Below, in pieces: positions 1 through 11,277 of a stretch of DNA of 64,000 bases. Both the position numbers and the translations under genes were made by a program. The notes under the pieces are model-generated. The model made no database searches. It was given only the letters and a program-made list of their open reading frames with translations, and was not told the DNA's origin. This DNA is from Sequoia sempervirens. Lineage: Eukaryota; Streptophyta; Pinopsida; Cupressales; Cupressaceae. Within the stretch, counting starts at the first letter, position 1. Every line of letters starts with the position of its first letter. The stretch is taken from NCBI GenBank assembly GCA_007258455.2, contig VDFB02262709.1:1-64000 (forward strand), read 5' to 3'.

Positions 1-310
1 CCTCCAATCTCTGATTTTGGTGAAATGAAAGTCAATTTTGACTTTCTCAAACCTTCTGGACTCTCTGGAAATGCTAAAAATGCCTCCAATATTACCAAAA
101 AGCTACAAATCACCCAGATCTCATAGGAACAGATATGTGTAAACCAAATTAAATATACGCTTATTTTTCCTTTAAACTATTATGATTCTCTAGGTCATAC
201 AAGGATGCAAGAGAAGAGCATACTTGGTTTTTGAGGAAAAATATTAGCTTTCTATTAGTCTCAAATCTCTCAAAAGATCAGAAAAAAAATGAGCTATACC
301 AGACAACACA

Positions 311-322
311 GCTCTGATACCA
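311..322 (-). other. Primer-binding site (tRNA-iMet)
   Basis: The reverse complement reads TGGTATCAGAGC, matching the 3' end of plant initiator-methionine tRNA, immediately next to the LTR end. Confidence 0.85.
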
Positions 323-962
323 TGTTAGATTTTACCAAAAGCGAGAACCGAGCCAGGATCTAATGTCGGTCGTAGATCACATGTAACTTCACTCAACAGA
401 TGATCTAAGATCAAAATAGCAAAATGAAGAGAAATCTAAAATGAGAGAAAAATAGAGACAAGGCAAGAAAAAATGTGGAATACTCTCAATACTCTCATTG
501 AGCAATCACTGAACTGACCGAACTGGTGAAGGTGAGAGGAAAGTGCTCAATATATAGAAAAATAAGGGAAAATACATCCAAGAGGTGCATTAACTCCTAC
601 TACCCATAAAAAGTGGGAGGTTATCACCTACTTGGTAAATGACAAAACATGTGGCATAACCTCCTTAGGTGAAGACAAAATGGAGGTGGCACATAAAGCC
701 AAAAGAAGGTGAGAAACCCAACTACCCCATAACCTACCTAGGTAAAAACAAAATAGTGGTTATGAGAGGTGGCACAATAAGCCAAAAGAGGATGTGTAGC
801 TCAACTACCCATGTGTGGGGAGAGAGTGACACATGTAGCTAATGTATTTCGCCATGTGACCTCATATTAACCACACCCAATAAACCTAAGCAAGCATAAA
901 TAATATGTGTAGGAAAAAATAAATACCCCTAACATAAGGAAAATAAAAAACCTACACTAACA
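323..962 (-). repeat. 5' LTR of minus-strand element
   Basis: The 640-bp LTR begins TGTTAG and ends CTAACA, a perfect 6-bp terminal inverted repeat, and lies directly next to an initiator-Met primer site. The base run after the right end (CAAAG, 963-967) should be the 5-bp target duplication; its partner lies outside the window. Confidence 0.8.
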
Positions 963-1974
963 CAAAGGAGAGCCCATTAAAGGAATTCTTTGATCAAATA
1001 TCAATTATGGGCAGAGTAGGGCCAGGGCAACAAAGAAAAACCAAATGGAAGAAAACCCCAAAAAATATATTCAAATGTTTAGGGTTTTAGGTTTACAAAG
1101 GTGCAAGACAGAATTTTTTTTGCATTTTTAGGGCATGTGCCAACATTCTTGATGTTCAAAGTCATGCCTAAAATATATAGGACTACTATCTCAATTTTTG
1201 TATAGTGAGAACATTAGTATTTAAATAAATTCTAAATGTTGAACAAAGCTGTGGCATTAACATATGAATATTCCAGCATGGTTGAAATGCTCTAGTATGT
1301 AAAATCTTGAGTGAGTCCTAGTCAAACCGCATTAATCAATATCATAAAAATATAAGAATTAAAATAATTATAATTTAAGTTTCCCTTGTCCATGGAGTTG
1401 AGGTGTAATGAGCGAGACTCATGCTCAAATCTCCCTACCAAAATAAAGCAGCCTCTAACCCCAACAGACATGTTGGGAAGTTGTAGTATAAAGATTATGG
1501 GGTGCATCTGAGCAAATCTATGTTTAAAAATCTTAAAATATAGCCCAAGCTTAACTGAACTGTGTTTAAGACAGCACTTAACCTCACCCAAGACTATTCA
1601 AGGATGTAGTCACCAAAATAGCATAGAATTAGGACCCTGAGACAAGTTATCATTTTGAAGTACCAAAAAGAAGTACATCAATAAGGGTACAATTATAATA
1701 CATTCTAATATAAATGAACATGGTGCATTCTCAAACCTAAGTTTATTGCAACTATGATCAAATAAGAAGAAGAATTTGTCTTAAATTATATGATACGAGG
1801 AAATCTGATATTTCAAAGATATTGCAGGTCAAACCATACTGAACACCATTGACCTGAAGGCAAACACATCTTCGATGATGAAAAAAAAGAAAATTTATAT
1901 TTGATTCACTTTAAAAACAAAATGGATACGTGGATACCTTTGTCAAATTTTTTGCCATCTGGGTCAATCCTTGT
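963..1974. other. Non-coding stretch, no gene seen
   Basis: AT-rich sequence with only short open frames (up to 89 codons) that show no recognisable domain. I see no terminal repeats or RNA genes. Confidence 0.5.
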
Positions 1975-2229
1975 TATAGTAAAGATATCCTCAAATAAAA
2001 GCTCAACCATTTTGAACAAAATTCCAGGCAATCCTTCTACAAATGTTTTATGCAGGTATTATTCCTACAAGTAAACAATGTTAACTGAATCAATTAATGG
2101 ATATAGTAAGGATATCCTCAAATAAAAGCTCAACTATCTTGAACAAAATTCCAAGCAATCCTTCTACAAATGTTTTATGCAGGTATTAATCCTGCAAATA
2201 AACAATGTTAACTGAGTCAAGTAATGGAT
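1975..2229. repeat. Tandem duplication, 127-bp period
   Basis: Two head-to-tail copies (about 1975-2101 and 2102-2229) share the blocks GATATCCTCAAATAAAAGCT, CAATCCTTCTACAAATG and AAACAATGTTAACTGA. They differ by scattered substitutions. The duplication looks local and old; no coding frame crosses it. Confidence 0.85.
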
Positions 2230-4377
2230 AATATTAATACAGGTACAAAAAATGATATACGTCGACAGACTGCTGTTGCCCCACTCCTGATTTCACTATC
2301 TTGGCACAATTGAATGATACCACACAAACCCCAAGGAAAAACCCTAGTTAGCAAACATGTTAAAAAGCCCAAAGAATAAAAGACTTGTATACTACTATCA
2401 AAATTTGAAATCTTGGTGGACACTTATACCTCATAACTATTTTTTGTTTTGCAGGACATGCAGAAATCTTCAATTTGTAGCTTCTCTCTATGCCTTCATA
2501 TGGCTTATTTTATAAGTACTTTAAAAAAAAGGGTAATTAGGATTTGGAACATTGGTTACATGGCTGGATATGCCTAATGAATGGACAAGTTTAGCCTGGG
2601 AGGAAAAAATTCCGTTATTTTTAGGCAGAAATGTACCAGATAAAGCCTAGTGCTCTAGAAAGAGAGCATATTATGGGAATAACGGATTACCTTTTTCAAG
2701 ACTTGGGATTCTACAACTCTTATGGATATATAGGAACGAATAGTGTTTTACATCATATCAAGCAACGAGATTAAAATATCTTTGGTAAATGAAGGCAATA
2801 TTATTATGTAGCTAACAAGGGACACAAGGCATCTAATTCCTATCATTGAGTTGAATAAAGTTGATGTAATATAAGCTGTTAATGTTTTTTTTAGGATCAT
2901 ACCTGTCCTATCATGATGTGTATATCAGCTAAATATTAAGAATCACTGGAAAGAGGATGCATCATTGCAACATACAAGAAAGAGAAGGTATCAATATTAC
3001 TTTTAGTTTTTAATCTATATTAGAGAAGAGTTTACAAAATATAAGGCTCAACTGAGCAAACAAAAAGAACCGATACAAGTATCACATGGAAGCTCAAAGA
3101 GTAAACTATATAAGAACAACCCACTTGCAAAATATGTGTAAAACTAAAATACTTAAGTAGCTGCTCCTCAAGAGCGCAAAGTAGCAAAGTAGCAAGTCAT
3201 CACAAAGACAAGCGTAAAGAAAATTATACAAGCTGGTTAAAAGTTTCAAATTCCTTTTCTTTTAGAATCAGTTAAGACTCATTTTCATCCAAGATATACC
3301 CAAGTCAATAATCAATTCAGGAGAGTGAGCACCACTGGAATCACATCCCTCTTGGTATTCAACAGGTCCCTCCTTATATCATTATTGTTTATCTAGGTAA
3401 TAAGATGAAGAAAGTGGCGATAGCATTGCATACTGATGGATATTGTAAAGGATGCAATCAAAAACATATTCCAAAAGCAATAAGTTAATAACAAATCAAA
3501 TAAATACACATTTAGAATGTAATTCAAACACTTGGGTCCATATCTATTTCTTTGCTTTATTCTCTCAAAAAATACATCATCAGAGCTATAACTATGTTAG
3601 ACTATTTTGGGTATACAAAAAAATTAAAATAGTAATTTAATACTAGTGCTTTATAAAATCAAAACTTCTTTCATTAATTTTTTGATGCATCTCTATACCC
3701 TATTCGAACGCAAATGTTGGGAGGATCTTGGCAGATGTTGAGTTTGACTTCGTATCTACAAATTACATTTGCCAAAAAAGCTCCAAGGCTTTATCAATCA
3801 TAGTAGGAGAACACAACGAATACTAGATTGAGTTGCTGCAACTTACAAGTTTTCCTACTCGCCATGCCAATTCAATGCAACTGGCATGCCAAATCAGGGG
3901 CAAGTCAGGTTGAGAACTTGCCAATTTTTCGTTATGACTCAATCAAGTTGTCTACTTGGACTCGTGAGTTTTTCTCACAGACTCACTTGGCAATGGGTTA
4001 TAACAAAACCCATGCAATATTCAACATTTCACTTCATTTTTTTAACATTTTTTCTCTTATTTAACACAACAAAAGTTGTCTTCAGCATCAATGTGAAAGA
4101 AACAAATTTAGTGAAGGGATTGAAAGGAGATTTTAAGCCACCCTCAAAGATTCAAACTAGTATGTATCTATTTTTTTAATTCTTTTCTTTATTTCGAAAT
4201 TACAAAAGTTGAAAACCTAAATGATATCCATCCCGTCCCCCCACTCCCCGAAAAAAAATTCCTAACATTTTTCTATCGTATTTGTATTCTATTTTCTCTT
4301 ATAAATGTTTTCACTTTGCCATAATGTTTTTTTTTTTTTAAACTTGCTAATTTTCTTTTTCTATATTGAAATCAGCA
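2230..4377. other. Non-coding stretch upstream of hAT transposase
   Basis: No protein domain is recognised. The part from about 3790 probably contains the 5' end of the hAT element whose transposase starts at 4378, but I could not find terminal inverted repeats or an 8-bp target duplication. A T-rich tract followed by CAG just before 4378 resembles a 3' splice site, so the first annotated exon may have an upstream leader. Confidence 0.4.
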
Positions 4378-4893
4378 ATGTCAAGTTCAACACAAATGAG
4401 TGGTAAAAATGACCCTACATGGAAGTATGGGATGTTGGGTGCTGTCAAGGGCCAAGACCATTATATTAAATCCGAACTTCTTATAACAAGAGGAATCAAT
4501 AGATTAAAATACCACCTTGCTAAAATACCTAGACATGATGTGAAGGCATGCCCTAATGTGCCCAAAGAGAGTACAAGAGAAATGGATGCCTTCTTGTGAG
4601 TTATGAAATATGAAAAATGGAAAAGCAGAGGACAAAGGAAGCAGTAGTAGTAATGATGAATGTCAATCCTAATTTACCTACAGTTTCCTTTGTTGCCCCA
4701 AACACTCATCGTTCACTTTCCTCCACTAGTGAGACTCCTAAGGGTTCTACTTCTAGCGATCTTTCTTCTTCATCAACACCAAATTTCTTTATTCCACACC
4801 ATGTTTCAGGAGCACAACCTTCACTTGAAGGTACCCACTTGGAATAAAGAAAAACACCATGAAGCTAAAATGGCAACAACAAACTTTTGGTAC
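4378..4893 (+). pseudogene. hAT transposase pseudogene, N-terminal part (BED finger)
   Basis: The N-terminal part of a hAT transposase of the plant BED plus DUF659 type. From the ATG at 4378, residues DPTWKYG and later GINRLKYHLAKIP...HDVKAC...NVP are the usual BED-finger signature. The His/Cys half (HLAKIPRHDVKAC) is present, but the first Cys pair expected between WKYG and GINRLK is missing, so the finger is dead. After a stop near 4599 there is a Ser/Thr/Pro-rich linker (about 4617-4847) and a degenerate ATTNFWYC segment that matches the helix preceding the hAT core. The reading breaks at 4893/4894, where a 6.4-kb element is inserted; it resumes at 11278 on the same strand. Family assignment rests on pattern recognition. 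Confidence 0.75.
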
Positions 4894-5776
4894 TGTTAGC
4901 AAATTTCTACTCCAGCTCCAATAAGCTTTAACAGGTCTTTAATGTTATTTCAGGGGTCATGTGGTCATGTTTTGAGATTACAAAAAGGATTTAAATAAGG
5001 TGTCTTTTAGAGTTTCAAGGTAAACGTCTAATAGGTGTCCTTGGTTAGTATAAGTCTTTGTCATGTTGCAATTATTTAGATTTCTAAAACATATTGACTT
5101 GGTCAAATAGACTTATCTTGACAAGTGCCAAATCTTCAATATTTTGAGGGCTACGTGCATCTTTTGGAGGGAAATCTTATCTGCAAGGAGTTTGAGTTTC
5201 ATTACTGTTAGGATAGATTGAAGATTTTTAGGGTTTTGGTTATGCTCTCATTAAGGATCCAGTTTCATGGCGGCCAAGGACGGTCATAAGTATGACAAAA
5301 ACTACAAGGAGATTTATTTTGGATGCAGCAACTTCATAACTCGTTTCACCAAAAGACGAATGCATACAATGTGCTTCTTTTCACTGGTTTCAGTTCCAAA
5401 AGTGATGGAGCTGTGATATAGGGCATAGTAACGTGGAAAATGGAAGAATAGTAAAAAGAAAAGGTTCGAGAGTGATTTTTGGTCTTTAGAGATCACAATA
5501 TTCCAGTTCATGCAAGCACGTGCATGTGGAGTCTAGTGGAAAAATAGGTCTTTATTTTTTGTTGAAACCCTCTTGCTATCATAAGGAAGCATCAAGTTGT
5601 ATCTGAAATAATGATTTCCTGTCATGTTTGCTAAAGAAGTGCTTATAAGAGATAGCAGAAGTTTTGTTCTCTGAAGAATAACAACAACTTCATGTGACTA
5701 TTGCAAGGTGAGAAAAGGCCATCACTATTTTCTGTGATAAACCTAGCACACGCTGTCATCTGATGTATTTATATGC

Positions 5777-6082
5777 ATGGATTTGCTCTTTGTCTGTGTT
5801 TTGATGCATTCCTTTTCTGTTATATTCACTATCACGCATGGAAAGAGTGCTAGGGCTGGTGCAAACATAGGGTCAGAACTTGCACGAAAGGTTGTTGCAA
5901 ATGACGTAGCAGGTAGTATGACAACATTCAATACAAGTTTTACGGTTACAGGTATTATGGGTGTCTATGCTATAGCCAAGCCAGATTGCTTGGAGAATTT
6001 ATCTTACACAATAATGAATGAACATGATAGTCAAAACAAGGACAGTCAAGCCATGATTTATGAAGAACATGAAAAAGCATAA
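5777..6082 (+). other. Open frame of 101 codons, unrecognised
   Basis: A 101-codon frame inside the element that split the hAT gene. Its N-terminus is hydrophobic (a possible signal or membrane segment, residues 1-20), followed by a Gly/Ala/Thr-rich stretch with ARAGANIGSELARKVVAND and a charged tail. I do not recognise a family. It has no paired gene or clear promoter, so it may be chance or a captured exon. Confidence 0.2.
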
Positions 6083-8340
6083 CAAGCTTAAAATGATCAT
6101 ATCACATTCATGTTAATATGTTAATAACAGTGATAACATGCATGAGAGGGCAGGGTTCCTATAAAAACAAGGGCAGTGTCAATATATAGTCTTAGGTGCC
6201 TTGAAGACCAGATAGACAATGCTCTAAAGGACAGTGATATGGAAATGAATGATAGTCCATATGAAGTGTATGATAGTTCATGTACTGTGCAATAAGAGTG
6301 AGTTTCAAGAAGGAATGGAATCTATGGAAATTGCGAAGAAGAGACTCAAAGCAATGCAACTCAATGAAATACCATGTAAGGAGCAGATTAAATGCATCAA
6401 TTCAAGGTGTCAAGAGCAGGTTGAAGACTAGGACAGTCATACCAAAATATTGACATGATACCATTTCATGATGACAGTTGGTCATTAGCATGGAGGCATT
6501 ATAAAGGGATCAATATTGTTGCAGACCTTGAGAAAGACACTGTCCAATAATCAGTGCACGAGCAAGAGAAAAACACAGTCAAGGGTCATCAAAAAGGGGC
6601 AGCCATAACTCTATGACTGTGATAAAGACACAACCTCAAAGATGATAAGTTTTTAAGCAACAAGAGATAATTATTGAAGTGCAGGTTTTAAAAAGAAGCT
6701 GTTGATCACTGTACATTGTGACAGTCAAGTAGCAGCTACTATGATATTTGAAAGTTCCTGTGATTTGTTGTTGTCATTGCTGAGGGTTATAGCTGAAGCA
6801 TTCTTTACATTTTGGGTTCATATTTTGGGGTATTTTTATGTATGAAACCTACATTTTTTGCATCCAAGTAGGAAGTCAAGGCTAGTTTTACAAAGCAAGT
6901 GGCAGTTTTGAAGTGAGAGAAGGCATTGACATATACATTTTTCTCATCAGTCATTGAAAAATACAACAAAATCTGCTCATCCAATGTTGATGAAAACTGA
7001 TCCAAACAAGCCAAGTTGGGGTTGGAGCCGACTAGAAATCTTAAACAACAGAAATACTTTAAAGATTTCCTGTCCATTATGCAGTATTAGGAGAAAAATG
7101 GAAGTTGCAGATATTGAGTATATAGTTAATATTTTAGCAGAACAGATGCTTCCAGCCATAATTTTTTACTTCCATCAAAAGTAGTACTTACTGTGTTGCT
7201 TATTTATTTGGCCAAGCTCCAAATGCCTGAGCGACAAGGATCCTTTGTCAAAATCATGAAGAATTTTAAGAGGAAAGATAAATGAATCAAAGTATAAAGA
7301 CAGTCATCATATGCAAAAGACAGTGGTCAAATAGAAAGAGGGACAGTCATTATTGACTGTGATAAAGAGATACTTATGTAGATCCATCAAAAGACACTGT
7401 CATGAGGCAAGCATAACACAGTTGATGGTTTAAAAGGGATGCCATGACAATCATACCATGCAAGGTCCTAAAAGGGAAAGGAGCTTGCTAGAATTCTAGA
7501 AGTGTGGTTTGCTGCCGATGTGAATGCTCGAGCAATAGATCTTATGGAAGATACCAAAAGACCAATAGAAGTCATTTTAAATCAAAGTACATTCAGTAGT
7601 TGATAAATTTGTTGAATGAGGACTTTGATATCTTGTTGAAGCTAGGCAAGTGCATGCCTGAAGATGGCCATCATCACAGTGTTATGTAGGAACTGCTGAA
7701 GGCAAAGTCATGAATGGATAGTGAGAATTCCGTCAGGAGCAGAGGACAGCTTCATATAGATGACAACCATTGAATGCAGTTAAAAGTGGCAGTCCCTATG
7801 AGAAAATATATAGAAGGATTCAAAGAGGATAATCACAGAGGCATAAGGGTAACTCATGAGTAAGATGCAAACAAAGGTTGCAATCACCATGATAGCAAAA
7901 GTATGACAGTGAGAAGCTATATTTGCAGACTTCGGCTGAACTCATTATTCCTGATCACATATGAGTTTAAGTGGCAGTTCTCCAGTAGAGGATTCAAATC
8001 AAAGGAGATATCACAGTGATTGTAATGAAGGGTTATAACAGTTGGAAGTCATCATACATGGCGGGCAAGTTCACAAGAATGCAAATAGATGCAAGCACAA
8101 TCATGAATGACAGAGGGATATGACAAACACAGTGGCCATGAATCCTTAGCAATGAAGGAAGGCAGTCTTGTTGCATGACAGGGTATGCAGTGACGAGAAC
8201 CAACAAGTGGCAGTCCTTCAAAAAAGACAGTGAAGTAGAAGAATCTCAAAGAATATCCTACATCCTCTTTGACATTTTGACTGTTTCATAACCTCTTTCT
8301 ATGCATTTATGGGCAGTTGAGCATATAAGGCAGTTTGTTG
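6035..8340. repeat. Cluster of short GACAGT/ACTGTC motifs
   Basis: At least ten exact GACAGT hexamers (about 6041, 6230, 6432, 6473, 6720, 7299, 7319, 7342, 7903, 8226), the reverse complement ACTGTC (about 6538 and 7395), and many one-off forms (GGCAGT, CACAGT) occur in 2.3 kb. The longer form GACTGTGATAAAG appears twice (about 6615 and 7355). About one exact hexamer would be expected by chance on both strands. Spacing is irregular, so this is a dispersed motif cluster, not a satellite. Confidence 0.7.
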
Positions 8341-8444
8341 AGTTGAGCAAACAAATAAAGGGAATGTAGGAGGTAGTTTTGACCAAGTCTCAAGCATTCT
8401 CAAGTATTTAGGAGCTGTTTTAAGTGCCTTAATGGTGGACAGGG

Positions 8445-8760
8445 TCAAGGCATGACTTTTTTGGCATTCAAATGCCTTTTTGGAGCACTTTTGAGGGCTG
8501 CAAAATAGGGGTTATTGTTTTGGACGCCCAATGGAGGTTTGACCCAGCAAACACATGTTACTATCATCTTGCAATTGTTGAGTAGCATATAAGAAAGCTT
8601 TAGGAGCAGTTTTAAGTTAGTTCTTTTCTCTCTTAGCATTTGCATTGTAACTTTTTGAGAGTTCTTTCAAGCTGAGACAGCATTGTAACTCAATTTTCAA
8701 GCTTGTACACAGCTGTATCTAACACTTTTGATCAATAAAATAAGCTATTTTACCTTCTCT
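8445..8760 (+). promoter_or_regulatory. Possible transcript 3' end (polyadenylation-like)
   Basis: A CT-rich block (about 8600-8640) is followed by T-rich sequence with repeated TTGTAACT, then a poly(A)-signal-like AATAAA at about 8735. This arrangement is common in the R/U5 part of plant LTRs. It supports an LTR origin of the surrounding insert but is not proof. Confidence 0.3.
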
Positions 8761-9056
8761 TTGCTGTTTTATTGTGCAAATCTCTTAAGAAAGTTGATGT
8801 AATCTTGTGGTGATTTCTTTCCCCTTGATTTCTGTCCTATTCTCCTTGCCTTTGAGCAGAAAGAATGTATTTTTGCAGGTCATAACTTGTCTTATCTAGT
8901 TAAGAATAAATTTTTAGTTGTGATAGCACTCATAGCTCCTTCCAAATGTTATTTTTGACATACCAGCCTTGTTATGAAACACTTTTACAAAGACATACAA
9001 AATAATGAGTTGTGTTTGTGTTGGGTTTAGATTGTTGATTATTTCGAGTCCAAACA

Positions 9057-11011
9057 TGAAATATTCCCCTTAATTTTTTTCCAAAATTTAACACACAAAT
9101 CAGCAACCAATCACTGATTAGCGTTAGCTCCAAATGCAAATCAGCATGGAAAGTAACTCTAACCAAGAATGTTCACCAAGATCCCAGTGTGGGCAAGGTG
9201 ATAGCATATGGTCAGAGGATCATTAGGAATAAACTGAACTGAAATTACAATTCATCTACTGATGCAGGCATCCACAAGCAGTGGGGATACTCCACTTATT
9301 CAGTGGGTAAGATTATTACATTATTAAAGGCGGCAAGCCAGCCATTTATATCCTCACTTCCACTTATTAACGTGGGGGGAATACAGTCCACACAACCAAT
9401 TTCTATTTAGTAAAGTTCCCGGCACCAAAGAAAGATGATTATTTTAAACTCAAATCCACCCAATCGTGGGAGTATGAAATTTAAAACTAATTGCAGCAAT
9501 AAATAAATAGCACTACTTAATCAGCTTCATAAATGAATTCAAACAGCTGCAAATAGAATAGATAATCTTCCAAGAATATTAAACAGTTAGAGTATCACTT
9601 CCTCTAACATTTACAATGATATAAGATGAAGAATTGAAGCTCAAACCAACATTATATCAAAAACTAACAAGTCTGATATAAAAATCTGCAATCTGGAAAT
9701 GTCTATCAGCAAACAGCAAACTCATAAAAATGATCACAACTCCTTCTAAATACCTCTGAATAAGCCGGAATGTTTTGCAAAGACCTTCTAGGAGGATGGC
9801 GCCCAAACTCAAACTACAAAACTGCATCAAAACTCAAGATATTATTCTTGCACGAATCCCAAAGCACTCATGAGATGGTACGGCCCTATAGAGGGGCGAT
9901 TTCTCTTGGAAAAATTAGAAACTTGGAATCTTCAAAATCTGAAAACCTCCAAATATGGTCAGCCATTAATATAGAAATGCAAATACCGATCAAATACCTA
10001 TAACTAAAATAAATTCATACCTAAAAAGCTGTATGCAAAACTTACCTCTAGCTTATGATCAGATTGAAGTAACTTCAAAACTGGAAATTCTACTCAAATC
10101 TTCTAACTATTGAGCCCAATATGCTAGTCTGATTTGAGAAGTGCAAATGACTAATCCAGGGTGTTGTATTTCAAACACGAAATTGGATTGGAAATAGGAG
10201 GTAAGCATCCCTCGAAGTATTAAACAAGTTGTCATTTCGACAGCATATCATTAACATAAAAATATTGGATAATCAGCTCTTCAAACAGCAACAATATATA
10301 AGCTTTAGCTGGCAAACGGGGCAACAAAACCTTCAATTATGTATAGCTGAATCCACTAACTTCCCAAAAGGACGCACCTTTTGCCTTTTTGTACTTTTGA
10401 AATAATACTGTACATCATCTTAACTTCCTCTTTAGGCATCCATTCCCATTAAAACAATAAAAGCATCGACAATAATTAAATGCTCACTCTTGACTTTATG
10501 TCCCTCTTCTTTTAAAACAACTTGAAGCATTTCAACTCCAGGGCGCAAGTACAACTTCAAGATGATGAAAATTGACTTTCAAGTCCCCAAAACTCCAGTC
10601 CAAGGAGATAATCCAAAGATTGCCGCCTGCTTTAATCATGAATTGCTAAAATAGCAAACCGGACAAACGCTGTTCGGAAACCAAGTTGATGATGATGTTT
10701 CTCACTAAAAATGAACTTCTACTTAAAAAGAAAATGCCAAAAATAGTAAGTTAACTTCCAAAACCATCGAAGCCAAACTGAACACTGAACTGCAAAGGAT
10801 TGAATTGCTGCTAGATAGATACTGCCAAAAGATAGACTTGCTAAAAATAGCAAACTACTATAAATAGTAAGTCTGCACAACATCCTCTGAACGCCAACTG
10901 AGCAGTATCTGAAAGAGGAAACCCTAGTTTTATACTTCAGCTTAGCCTACGGATTTCCAGAAATAGGCTAAATCCAAAAGAAGAGTGTATGGCCAAAATG
11001 GGGACATTACA
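9057..11011 (-). repeat. Solo LTR, minus orientation
   Basis: A 1955-bp LTR read on the minus strand: it begins TGTAATGTCCCCATTTTGG at 11011 and ends near GGGGAATATTTCA at 9057. Perfect 5-bp repeats AAACA flank it (9052-9056 and 11012-11016). There is no internal domain or second LTR, so it is best explained as a solo LTR left by LTR-LTR recombination. A TATA-like GTATAAAACTA lies at 10925-10935. It shares the block CACCTTGYCCACnC..GAYCTTGGTGA and CCACTT-ATTCAGTGGG motifs with the plus-strand LTR at 13704-22260, showing they are one family. Confidence 0.7.
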
Positions 11012-11277
11012 AAACAGCAGTATAGGCTTTGAAAAAATCATTTAGTGCATCATCTTAGAAGGAAGTAGGTTCATTTTCAAGTTAGTCCTTCTCTCTTTTC
11101 TCAGCAAATCATTAGTTTACTTAGTTTAGGTGATAAATCCAAGGGAACCAACCCTTTTGGAGGTTGATCTCCACAATCTAAGCCCACACTCAGGGAGATC
11201 ATATCCCATGTTTCACGAGGTGGCTGAGTGTTTTAATCAACTCAGCAAAAGGTGCACACTTCCATGACAACATGTAC

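Larger units (their letters stand above)
1..962 (-). mobile_element. Copia-type LTR retrotransposon, 5' end only
   Basis: The 5' end of a minus-strand LTR retrotransposon that runs off the left edge. The order on the minus strand is LTR (962 to 323), primer-binding site (322 to 311), then leader and possibly the start of gag. The primer site directly abuts the LTR, as in most plant Ty1/Copia elements primed by initiator-Met tRNA. No diagnostic Gag or Pol domain is inside the window, so Copia is inferred from the primer site and the short 640-bp LTR; a gypsy element cannot be excluded. Confidence 0.7.
4894..11272 (+). mobile_element. Inserted element splitting the hAT transposase
   Basis: The hAT coding sequence stops at 4893 and resumes after 11272, so the 6379 bp between were inserted. 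The insert starts TGTTAG and ends ACA; flanking pentamers are GGTAC (4889-4893) and TGTAC (11273-11277), four of five matching, as expected of a slightly mutated 5-bp LTR target duplication. It carries no recognisable Gag or Pol. Removing the nested solo LTR (9057-11011 with its AAACA repeat) leaves about 4.4 kb. It could be a very long solo LTR or a non-autonomous LTR element; CT-rich blocks near 8595 and 11100 are alike, but paired LTRs could not be aligned by eye. Orientation is arbitrary. Confidence 0.55.

Noticed and set aside
1322..2423. Minus frames of 68-89 codons
   Set aside because: Short, no domain and no promoter or splice context; the second overlaps the 127-bp duplication.
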